This document shows positions 17,217 through 24,615 of a stretch of 64,000 bases of DNA, in pieces (positions within the stretch are counted from its first letter, which is position 1; each line of letters begins with the position of its first letter). The position numbers were made by a program, and so were the translations under genes. The stretch is from Sphingomonas sp. SORGH_AS_0950 (GTDB lineage: Bacteria; Pseudomonadota; Alphaproteobacteria; Sphingomonadales; Sphingomonadaceae), in contig NZ_JAUTAE010000001.1 of NCBI RefSeq assembly GCF_030818415.1, forward strand, positions 312,501-376,500, given 5' to 3'. The notes beneath the pieces were generated by a model. That model was given only the letters and a program-made list of their open reading frames with translations. It was not told the DNA's origin and searched no databases.

Positions 17217-18307
17217 GGCCCATGGGGCGGCTGATGGCGGCGGCGGCGCTGGCGATCTCCATCGCCCAGCCGCTGCCCGCCGCCGTGCCAGCGGTCCGGG
17301 ATACCCAGCTGGCGGCGATGGCGGCGCGGCTGTTTCCGGCGCTGCACGGGCCGCTGGCGGGGGACGCACGGGATCGGCGCGTCGCCGCCTGCGCGGGAGT
17401 GCCTGATTGCGTCGTCGCGGCGGCGATCCTGCGTGACGAGGAGCGGGAGGCCCTGGCGGCGCGCTCCCCGGATCATGGGGATGACGTGCGGCGGCAGGTC
17501 GATGGGCTGAACGACATATTGCGCGTGTATGGCATCGGCAAACTGCCACGCTATCCGCTGATCGACGGGTCCGACGCGCCGTTCGGGAGCGAGGCCTTTG
17601 CGGCCAAGGTGGCCGATGCGGTCGTCATGGCCGGGGCGCAGCGCGGCGATCCGGCGGTCGGCGGCGACATAAGCCTGTCGCTGGCGCTCGCCCTGCTCGA
17701 TGCCAATGACAAGAATGCGGCCGTCGCCTTCGAGCCTCTGGATCAGCGGTATAATGCCGCCGCCGTCCGGCGGGCCCGGACTATGGCCTGGGGTCGCTAT
17801 CGCTATACCGCGATCCTAGTCCTCGGGGTCGGGCCGGATGACCTGGAAACGCCGCTCAGCGCCAAGGGCAAGGTCAATGTGCGCGTCGCCGCCGAGCAAT
17901 TCGCCAAGGGCGTGGCGCCGTTTCTGATCGTCAGCGGCAGTGCCGTGCATCCACGCGATACGCCGCATGTCGAGGCGCTGGAGATGCGGCGCGCCCTGAT
18001 CGAACGCTATGGCATCCCTGCGGAGGCGATCGTGGTCGAACCCTATGCGCGGCATACCACGACCAATGTCCGCAACGCCACGCGCCGCTTGATCGCGATG
18101 GGCGCGCCGCTCGGCCGGGACATGCTCGTGGTCAGCAACGCCTCCCATATCGATGCGGTCGCCAGCCCGGCCTTTGTCGAGCGCAACCGCCGCGAACTCG
18201 GCTATCAGCCCGCCATCGCCGATGGGCGTCTCGCCCCCACCGCCATCGCCATGAGGCCATCCCATGAGGCGCTGCGCGTCGATCCCGCGGACCCGCTCGA
18301 TCCCTGA
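17213..18307 (+). CDS. DUF218/YdcF-like exported protein
   Basis: Exported 364-residue protein with a signal peptide (LMAAAALAISIAQPLPAAVP) and a C-terminal DUF218 (YdcF/ElyC/SanA) domain at about residues 195-330: AILVLGVGPDD, LIVSGSAVHPRDTPHVEALE, ALIERYGIPAEAIVVEPYA, HTTTNVRNATR and LVVSNASHIDA are the domain's usual blocks. Function of the family is poorly known and linked to envelope or polysaccharide metabolism. The start is GTG 17213 (GTGA overlap with the TBDR) or ATG 17222. The coupling to a TBDR suggests a periplasmic job in the same pathway. Confidence 0.82.
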   Translation: MRPMGRLMAAAALAISIAQPLPAAVPAVRDTQLAAMAARLFPALHGPLAGDARDRRVAACAGVPDCVVAAAILRDEEREALAARSPDHGDDVRRQVDGLNDILRVYGIGKLPRYPLIDGSDAPFGSEAFAAKVADAVVMAGAQRGDPAVGGDISLSLALALLDANDKNAAVAFEPLDQRYNAAAVRRARTMAWGRYRYTAILVLGVGPDDLETPLSAKGKVNVRVAAEQFAKGVAPFLIVSGSAVHPRDTPHVEALEMRRALIERYGIPAEAIVVEPYARHTTTNVRNATRRLIAMGAPLGRDMLVVSNASHIDAVASPAFVERNRRELGYQPAIADGRLAPTAIAMRPSHEALRVDPADPLDP

Positions 18308-18381
18308 ACCGGCTGGGGCGCCTATCCGGCCAGGACCTCGAGCGGACCGCACCGTTCTTTCTCCGTCATCGCTGTGCGGGC

Positions 18382-19216
18382 ATGCCCAACAATGCGGCTC
18401 CGTCGATCCTCAATGTTGCGGTCGCAGCTGGGGTTTCGAAATCGACGGTCTCGCGCATCCGTGTTGTCATCGGGCAACGATACCGCGCAAGGTGCGCCAG
18501 ATCGCCGAACAGTTTGGCTATGCACCGCGAAGTGCCGACAGCCAGCCTGCGCCGGGGGCAGACGATGACGATCGGGGGCATCGTCCCAGGCTGACCGGCA
18601 CGGTTATGGCGATGCTGTACGAAGGCATCGCCCAGGCATGCGGGCGAACCGGTCGTATCGCGCTGGTCGCGACGGCTGACGAGCGGGTCGAGGGCGAGCG
18701 AAGGGCATCTATTCGACCTTGGCCATCGGCGGATCGGCATTATCCTGGGGCCGGGCTATGCCTCCAGTGCCAGGGGGGAGGCAGGAGGGATATCTTCGGG
18801 CGCTTGGCGAACAGGGCATCGGCCCCGACCCCGATCTCATCGTGGACTCGACCTTCAGCATCGATGCCGGCACCGATGCGGCACTGACCTTGATGCGCCT
18901 GTCGTCGCCACCCACGGCGATCTTTGCGGTCAACGACAAGACGGCGATCGGGGCCATGTCGGCGCTGCTCAATCTGGGGCTCAGGGTGCCCGAGGACGTA
19001 TCGCTGGTCGGATATAATGACATTCCCATCCTGGGCTGCCTTCCCACGCCGCTCACGACGCTCCGCGTGTCCTTCGATCAGATCGCCATGACCGCGCTGG
19101 ACCTGCTCATCTCGGGCCGCAGTCGGCCATGCGAGCCGATCCAGATGGCAGCGCCAACCCTTATTCCGCGACGCTCGACGATGGCCAATGCGGGGAAGGA
19201 GCGTCCGGCGTCGTAG
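18382..19216 (+). pseudogene. Decayed LacI-family regulator
   Basis: Fragments of a LacI repressor are spread over three frames. The HTH start (ILNVAVAAGVSKSTVSRI) is in the frame of ATG 18382. The hinge-side helix (RKVRQIAEQFGYAPR) is in another frame near 18490-18530. The core strand HLFDLGHRRIGIILGPGYAS begins at 18706. The C-terminal half (EGYLRALGEQGIGPDPDLI to the end at 19216, including AIFAVNDKTAIGAMSALLNL and PEDVSLVGYNDIPI) is in a third frame after a slip in the G-rich run near 18770-18790. About 60 residues of the usual 330-340 are also missing, so this is not only sequencing error. It lies just upstream of the fructan genes and was probably their former regulator. Confidence 0.85.
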
Positions 19217-19303
19217 CGATATGCGTGCCGCCACCCATCACGCTCTGACTTCGCCCGTACCATGAATGCGCGCGTGACGCGGTACTTTCTGCCGAATCCC
19301 GTG

Positions 19304-19318
19304 TATCACAGGGTGATA
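19304..19318. promoter_or_regulatory. Palindromic operator ahead of the ROK regulator
   Basis: TATCACAGGGTGATA is a perfect 6-bp inverted repeat with a 3-bp spacer, ending 29 bp before the ATG of the ROK regulator. Its position and symmetry suit autoregulation by the ROK protein or, formerly, control by the now broken LacI protein. Confidence 0.55.
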
Positions 19319-19347
19319 ACGATGGTTCGATAGGAGCGGATGCCCAT

Positions 19348-20469
19348 ATGCATGGGGTGCGAAAGGGCACGAACGCGAGCGGAATGCGGCGGTATAACGA
19401 GCGGCTGATCCTGTCGGCGATCCGGCGATTAAACGGTGCATCCAAGGCCGAACTGGCGCGGGTGACGGGACTGTCACCCCAGGCCGTGGTCCGCATCATC
19501 GACGAACTCGACAGCGACGGATTGCTGTTCCAGGCCGAGAAGCGCACGGGCGGCATGGGGCAGCCCGCCACGGTCTATCGTATCAACGGGGCGCGCGGAT
19601 ACACGGTCGGCGTGGAAATCGGCCGGAACGCCATGACGCTGGTCTTGCTCGACTTCGACGGGCAGCAAAAGGCGGTGCATTGCGATGCCAGCGCCTTTCC
19701 GACCATCGACCTGGTCGTGGAACGGATCGACCGGTTCCTGCACGAGCAACTGCCGGCGTCGCTGCGCGATCCCAGCACCTTTCTGGGCATTGGCATAGCG
19801 ATGCCGTGGTTCCTGGGCGAATGGCGCGACGAACTCGGCATTTCCGAGGATCAGGCCGAGGAGTGGCGGCGCGGCGATGTCGCCAGCCGCCTGCGCGCCG
19901 GACTGCACTGGCCGACCTTTTTCGACAATGACGGCAATGCGGCGGCGCTGGCGCATCTGTTGTGCGGGGCGGGGGCCGACCTCCAGAGTTATCTCCTGAT
20001 CAACCTCGGCACCTTTGTCGGCGGGGGCCTGGTCCTTGGCGGGCAGGTGGTGCAGGGGCGGCATGGCAATGCCGGGGCGCTGGCGTCGATGCCCGTCATG
20101 GCCGATGGTCGGCGCGATTCGCTGATCCATCATGCCTCGCTATACGATCGGGATCTCGCGGCCACTCCTGCCGAACTGGAAGGCTGGCGACGGCGCTGTA
20201 CCGAAGCATTGGCCTTCGCGATCTCGGGTGCGAACAGCCTGCTCGATCTCGAGGCGGTCATCCTCGACGGATCGCTGGCCGCGGAGGAATTGGCCGACAT
20301 CGCGGCGGCGGTGGAACGGCAGCTGGCCGAACATGCCCCGCCCGATTTCTTCGCGCCCGAACTGCGCATCGGCACGCTGGGGCGGCAGGCCGCAGCGATC
20401 GGCGCAGGACTGTTGCCGCTGCACGCACAGTATTCGCCTGATCTCAGCAGCTTGTTCAAGCGCAGCTAG
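19348..20469 (+). CDS. ROK-family transcriptional regulator
   Basis: Sugar-responsive regulator of the NagC/Mlc/XylR type, 373 residues. Residues about 10-75 form a MarR-like winged HTH (ERLILSAIRRLNGASKAELA, TGLSPQAVVRIIDELDSDGL) and the rest is a ROK domain (GYTVGVEIGRNAMTLVLLDF, FDNDGNAAALAHLLCG, YLLINLGTFVGGGLVLGG). The zinc-binding CxCGxxGCxE motif of ROK kinases is absent, so it is a regulator only. AGGAG at 19331 precedes ATG 19348. It sits behind a clear palindrome and in front of the fructokinase operon and is the best candidate for the present fructan regulator. Confidence 0.88.
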   Translation: MHGVRKGTNASGMRRYNERLILSAIRRLNGASKAELARVTGLSPQAVVRIIDELDSDGLLFQAEKRTGGMGQPATVYRINGARGYTVGVEIGRNAMTLVLLDFDGQQKAVHCDASAFPTIDLVVERIDRFLHEQLPASLRDPSTFLGIGIAMPWFLGEWRDELGISEDQAEEWRRGDVASRLRAGLHWPTFFDNDGNAAALAHLLCGAGADLQSYLLINLGTFVGGGLVLGGQVVQGRHGNAGALASMPVMADGRRDSLIHHASLYDRDLAATPAELEGWRRRCTEALAFAISGANSLLDLEAVILDGSLAAEELADIAAAVERQLAEHAPPDFFAPELRIGTLGRQAAAIGAGLLPLHAQYSPDLSSLFKRS

Positions 20470-20566
20470 TCGGCTTTCGCGAAATCCCGCCCGCCTGAGG
20501 CATGTCTGGTATCGCTAACTGCAAACGATTGCTCGGCAAGCCCCTGAAAAGCCGCAAAATTTGCCC

Positions 20567-20594
20567 TTGACCAACTAAATCACACTAGTAGATT
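20567..20594 (+). promoter_or_regulatory. Candidate sigma-70 promoter for the fructokinase operon
   Basis: TTGACC (20567-20572), a 16-bp spacer and TAGATT (20589-20594) resemble -35 and -10 elements. The spacer and -10 fall inside AAATC...GATTT (20577-20595), a 5-bp inverted repeat flanking a central ACTAGT, which could be a repressor site over the promoter. The region is noticeably AT-rich against its surroundings. Confidence 0.4.
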
Positions 20595-20632
20595 TAATGG
20601 TATCGACCGCAAGAGCGGCAGGTGATGGGAGG

Positions 20633-20686
20633 ATGACGATGGCGACCGTATCTCGGCGTACAAGGCGGGCGGGCTGCTCGTGGTGA
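20633..20686 (+). CDS. Candidate 17-residue leader peptide overlapping the fructokinase start
   Basis: GGGAGG immediately precedes ATG 20633, which opens a short frame encoding MTMATVSRRTRRAGCSW and stopping with TGA at 20684-20686. That stop overlaps the GTG start of the fructokinase (GTGA at 20683). The fructokinase has no convincing Shine-Dalgarno of its own, so translation may be coupled through this upstream frame. A sequencing or real indel in the gene's 5' end is the alternative. Confidence 0.35.
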   Translation: MTMATVSRRTRRAGCSW

Positions 20687-21645
20687 CCGAACCGCTGCTG
20701 CTGGGCGGGATCGAGGCCGGGGGCACGAAGTTCCTGTGTGCCGTCGCCGATCGTGATGGGACGATCCTCGCCGAAACCCGGATCGCGACCACGACCCCGG
20801 CCGAGACCCTGGGCGCGACCAGCGCCTTTTTCCGCGAGGCACAGCGCGTCCATGGCGATCTGTCGGCCTTTTCGGTCGGCAGCTTCGGTCCGCTTTCGCT
20901 CAATCCGCTGTCGGCCGATTACGGCAGCATCACCTCGACCCCGAAACCCGGCTGGGAAAATGTCGACCTGCTCGGCCATCTGCGCCGGATGACGGACGCG
21001 CCGATGACGCTCGACACCGACGTGAACTGCGCGGCGGTGGGCGAGCAGCTGTTCGGCAGCGGACAGGGGCTGGACAGCTTCTGCTATGTTACGATCGGTA
21101 CGGGGATCGGCGTCGGCTTGCTGATCGGTGGCGCGCCGCATGGCGGGGCGAACCACCCGGAGGCCGGGCACATCATGGTGCCGCGCGCCCCCGGCGATGA
21201 AGCGTTCGAGGGCATTTGTCCGTTTCATGGCGATTGCCTGGAGGGACTGGCCTCTGGTCCGGCGATGCGCGCGCGCTGGGGCATGCCAGCCGAACGCCTG
21301 CCCGCCGACCATCCGGCATGGGATATGGAGGCGGACTATATCGCCGCGCTGTGCGCCACGCTCACCTATGTCGTTCGCCCGGACCGGATCATCGTCGGCG
21401 GCGGGGTGATGCAGCCGCAAATGTACCCGAGGGTGCGATCCGCGCTGGTCGCGAAGCTCGCTGGCTATGATGCCAGCATGCGGGCGATCGATATGGACCA
21501 ATATGTCGCCGCGCCGACCGCCGGGGCCTCCGCCGGGCTGACCGGTGCGCTGGCGCTCGCCTATCGCACCGCGACACGTCAATGGCCGATGCACTGGCGC
21601 ATGGCCGAACCCTTTCACGCGAACAAGGAGACGGTCGATGCATAG
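20680..21645 (+). CDS. ROK-family fructokinase
   Basis: ATP-dependent fructokinase, converting fructose released by the GH32 enzymes to fructose-6-phosphate in the cytoplasm. The protein (about 320 residues) starts with GGIEAGGTKFLCAV, the nucleotide-binding loop of the GmuE/ScrK-type ROK kinases. The catalytic aspartate is in TLDTDVNCAAVGEQL, and the zinc site HPEAGH...GICPFHGDCLEG is intact, unlike in the upstream ROK regulator. Two adjacent GTG codons, 20680 and 20683, are candidate starts. Its 3' end overlaps the MFS transporter start at 21638. Confidence 0.9.
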   Translation: MVTEPLLLGGIEAGGTKFLCAVADRDGTILAETRIATTTPAETLGATSAFFREAQRVHGDLSAFSVGSFGPLSLNPLSADYGSITSTPKPGWENVDLLGHLRRMTDAPMTLDTDVNCAAVGEQLFGSGQGLDSFCYVTIGTGIGVGLLIGGAPHGGANHPEAGHIMVPRAPGDEAFEGICPFHGDCLEGLASGPAMRARWGMPAERLPADHPAWDMEADYIAALCATLTYVVRPDRIIVGGGVMQPQMYPRVRSALVAKLAGYDASMRAIDMDQYVAAPTAGASAGLTGALALAYRTATRQWPMHWRMAEPFHANKETVDA

Positions 21646-23014
21646 CATCACCACGCCGGACGGTCGGCAGAATGTGGACGATGCACGGGCGACGATCGCG
21701 ATCGTGCTGAGCGCGGCCGGGGCGGCGCTGGGCGGGTTGCTGTTCGGCTTCGATACCGCCGTCATTTCCGGGGCCACGCAGGCGTTGCAGGAACGCTTCG
21801 CCCTTACCGATGCGTCGCTGGGGTTCACCGTCGCCTCCGCGCTGATCGGGACCGTCATCGGATCGCTGGTCACCGGCGCGCCCGCGGACCGATATGGGCG
21901 AAAGGCGATCATGCTGTCGGTCGCCATCGCCTATGTCGTTTCCTCGCTCGGTGCCGGGCTTGCGCAGAGCTGGCCGATGCTGATCGCGTTCCGGTTTCTG
22001 GGCGGCCTTGCGATCGGCGCGGCATCGGTCGTGACGCCGATCTATATCGCCGAAGTGTCGCCCGCGAAGTTCCGTGGGCGCCTCGTGGCTATGAACCAGC
22101 TCAACATCGTCCTGGGCATCCTGATCGCGTTCCTGAGCAACTATCTGATCGCGCAGGCGCTGCCGCCCGAAGCGGCGTGGCGGTGGATGTTCGGCATCGT
22201 CGCGGTGCCCTCGGCGCTGTTCCTGGCCGTGACCTTCCTGCTTCCCGAAAGCCCGCGCTGGCTGGCGGTGCATGGACAACAGGCGAAGTCGGTGCAGGTC
22301 ATGGCGCGCCTCGGCTTCCTGGACCCTGCGGCCGAGCTGACGCGGATCGAGGCCGCAGAACGCCGCGATGCGGGGCAGGGCGATGCCCGGCTGTTCCAGA
22401 GCGCGCACAGCTTCCCGGTCGCCTGCGCCATCGCCATCGCGCTGTTCAACCAGCTGTCGGGCATCAACGCGCTGCTCTATTACGCGCCGCGCATCTTCGA
22501 ACTGGCGGGGGCGGGGGCCGACAGCGCGCTGCTCCAGTCGATCGCGGTCGGGGGCACCAACCTGCTCTTCACCGTCGCCGCCCTGTTTTTCATCGATCGG
22601 TTCGGGCGCAAGCCGCTGCTGATCGTCGGGTCGGTCGTATGCGCCGCCGCGCTGCTGCTGGTCGGTTGGCAGCTCGAACGCAGCGTTCCGAACGGTACGC
22701 TGATCCTGGGCGGCCTGCTCGCCTTCATCGCCGCCTTCGCGATTAGCCAGGGGGCGGTGATCTGGGTGTTCATCTCGGAAGTCTTCCCCAGCGCGGTGCG
22801 CGGCAAGGGACAGGCGCTGGGGTCCACCACCCACTGGGTCGCGGCGGCGGCGATCACCTGGCTTTTCCCGATCGTGGCGAGCGCGGTCGGCGGCTGGGTC
22901 TTCGCATTCTTCGGCGCGATGATGCTGCTGCAACTGCTCTGGACGCTGCGCGTGATGCCGGAGACCAACGGCGTCGCACTCGAAGACATGAACCTGAAGG
23001 GGCAGGCGGCATGA
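21638..23014 (+). CDS. MFS sugar porter (XylE/GLUT-like)
   Basis: Inner-membrane sugar:proton symporter of the SP subfamily, 458 residues and 12 predicted helices. Diagnostic motifs are GGLLFGFDTAVISGA in helix 1, DRYGRKAIML after helix 2, PESPRWLAVHG in the central loop, NQLSGINALLYYAPRIFE in helix 7 and DRFGRKPLLIVG after helix 8. The start ATG 21638 has AAGGAG at 21626-21631 and lies inside the fructokinase gene. The next gene, a secreted GH32, overlaps by four bases. Fructose or sucrose is the likely substrate, by context. Confidence 0.92.
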   Translation: MHSITTPDGRQNVDDARATIAIVLSAAGAALGGLLFGFDTAVISGATQALQERFALTDASLGFTVASALIGTVIGSLVTGAPADRYGRKAIMLSVAIAYVVSSLGAGLAQSWPMLIAFRFLGGLAIGAASVVTPIYIAEVSPAKFRGRLVAMNQLNIVLGILIAFLSNYLIAQALPPEAAWRWMFGIVAVPSALFLAVTFLLPESPRWLAVHGQQAKSVQVMARLGFLDPAAELTRIEAAERRDAGQGDARLFQSAHSFPVACAIAIALFNQLSGINALLYYAPRIFELAGAGADSALLQSIAVGGTNLLFTVAALFFIDRFGRKPLLIVGSVVCAAALLLVGWQLERSVPNGTLILGGLLAFIAAFAISQGAVIWVFISEVFPSAVRGKGQALGSTTHWVAAAAITWLFPIVASAVGGWVFAFFGAMMLLQLLWTLRVMPETNGVALEDMNLKGQAA

Positions 23015-24510
23015 AGACCATCGCCCTCCTTGCGATGACCGGGATCGCGCTGGCCTCCACCGCGTCGGCGCAGCGTCCCGATCCGCGCCCGACCTATCAT
23101 TTCGCGCCGCAGCGCAACTGGATGAACGACCCCAACGGCCTCGTCTATTATGACGGCGAGTATCACCTGTTCTTCCAGTATAACCCGTATGGCGATCGCT
23201 GGGGCCATATGAGTTGGGGCCATGCGGTCAGCCGCGATCTGGTCCATTGGCAGGAACTGCCGATCGCCATCCCCGAGACCGCCGATGTCATGGCCTTTTC
23301 GGGCAGCGCGGTGGTCGACTGGAACAACACGACCGGCTTCGGCCGGAACGGCAAGCCGCCGCTGGTCGCCATCTATACGGGGCATAATCCCAAGGCGAAG
23401 CTGCAATCGCAATATGTCGCCTATAGCAACGATCACGGCCGGACCTGGACCGTGCATGGCGAAGTGCTGAGCGTCGGATCGCCCGAGTTCCGCGATCCCA
23501 AGGTGTTCTGGCATGCCCCCACGAAGCGTTGGGTGATGGTGGCGGTGATGGCTTTGGAGAACCGCGCGGTGCTGTTCACCTCCCCCGACCTGAAGCAATG
23601 GACCTTTGCCAGCAGCTTCGGGCCGGCCGGCGGGCGGGGCAAGAACTGGGAATGCCCCGATCTGTTCGAACTGCCGGTCGAAGGCGGCGCACCGGGCGAG
23701 AAGCGCTGGGTGCTGGGCATCAATCTCGGCGACAATGCGGTCGGCGGCGGTTCGGGCGGGCAGTATTTCGTCGGCGATTTCGACGGCAAGCGCTTCATCC
23801 CGGTGCCGGGCTGGCCCGGCGAGGCGCAGTGGATGGACTATGGCGCGGACTTTTACGCCGCCGTGTCGTGGAACGACCTGCCCAAGGATGACCCGCGCCG
23901 CATCTGGATCGGCTGGGCGAATGACTGGCGCTATGCCGAGGCCATACCGACCTGGCCCGCCCGCGGCCTGATGACCGTCCCGCGCGAGGTGACGCTGAAG
24001 AAGACGCCCGCCGGTTATCGCATCGCCCAGGCGCCGGTGCGCGAGGTGGCGAGCCTGCGCGGCGAGCGACAGGATTTCGCCGCGACGCTCGGCGAAACGC
24101 CGGTCGCACTGCCGATCGCAGGCGGCTCGGCCGACCTGACGCTCGATCTCGACACCGGTGCGGCCGAGCAGGTGACGATCGCCCTGACCGACGAACAGGG
24201 TTACCAGACGCTGATCGGCGTCAACCCGACCGTGGACGAGGTGTTCGTCGACCGCACCCGCTCGGGCCCGCATTTCCATGACGGGTTCGCCACCCGCCAT
24301 ATCGCGCCGGTCGACCTGAAGGGAAAGCGGGTGCGGCTGCGCGTGCTGGCCGATCAGTCGATCCTGGAGGTGTTCGTCGGCGACGGCACGCGCACCATTA
24401 CCGACCGCTTCTTTCGCGGCAGCGGCCCGCTTCGCTGGAGCGCGAGCGCTAGGGGCGGATCGGCGCGACTGACGATGCAGGCATGGCCGATGACCGGGGG
24501 CTCGCGCTGA
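23011..24510 (+). CDS. Secreted GH32 fructan beta-fructosidase (levanase/inulinase type)
   Basis: Exported GH32 hydrolase releasing fructose from levan, inulin or sucrose. The 499-residue product has a signal peptide (cleavage about after residue 20, STASA/Q), the nucleophile motif WMNDPNG with Asp40, the transition-state motif EFRDPKVFW near residue 165 and the acid/base motif WECPDLFELP near 218. A C-terminal beta-sandwich follows from about residue 345 (the GH32C module, with ILEVFVGDGTRTITDR). It overlaps the MFS gene by ATGA. It is closer to exo-acting enzymes than the second GH32 in this locus, judging by its standard motif set. Confidence 0.92.
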   Translation: MKTIALLAMTGIALASTASAQRPDPRPTYHFAPQRNWMNDPNGLVYYDGEYHLFFQYNPYGDRWGHMSWGHAVSRDLVHWQELPIAIPETADVMAFSGSAVVDWNNTTGFGRNGKPPLVAIYTGHNPKAKLQSQYVAYSNDHGRTWTVHGEVLSVGSPEFRDPKVFWHAPTKRWVMVAVMALENRAVLFTSPDLKQWTFASSFGPAGGRGKNWECPDLFELPVEGGAPGEKRWVLGINLGDNAVGGGSGGQYFVGDFDGKRFIPVPGWPGEAQWMDYGADFYAAVSWNDLPKDDPRRIWIGWANDWRYAEAIPTWPARGLMTVPREVTLKKTPAGYRIAQAPVREVASLRGERQDFAATLGETPVALPIAGGSADLTLDLDTGAAEQVTIALTDEQGYQTLIGVNPTVDEVFVDRTRSGPHFHDGFATRHIAPVDLKGKRVRLRVLADQSILEVFVGDGTRTITDRFFRGSGPLRWSASARGGSARLTMQAWPMTGGSR

Positions 24511-24573
24511 CATGAACGGCTTCGTCATGACGGTGGAAGCGATCGCGCCGGGCTGACGCCCACCCCGTCGATC

Positions 24574-24588
24574 TTTTGAAAATCAAAA
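24574..24588. promoter_or_regulatory. AT-rich inverted repeat between GH32 and TBDR genes
   Basis: TTTTGAAAATCAAAA pairs TTTTGA with TCAAAA around a 3-base loop. It lies in the 105-bp gap before the fructan TBDR. It could be an operator, or part of a terminator for the kinase-MFS-GH32 unit, since an A-rich stretch follows it on the plus strand and a T-rich one on the minus strand. Confidence 0.3.
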
Positions 24589-24615
24589 AAACATAACGGA
24601 AATCTGGGAGGATTT

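Noticed and set aside
15087..17549. 820-codon open frame on the minus strand opposite the GH92-linked TBDR
   Set aside because: Shadow of the real receptor gene; low-complexity composition, no signal peptide or motif.
20577..20595. Full palindromic operator over the fructokinase promoter
   Set aside because: Only the outer 5 bp (AAATC/GATTT) pair; the inner bases do not, so it is mentioned only as a weak site.
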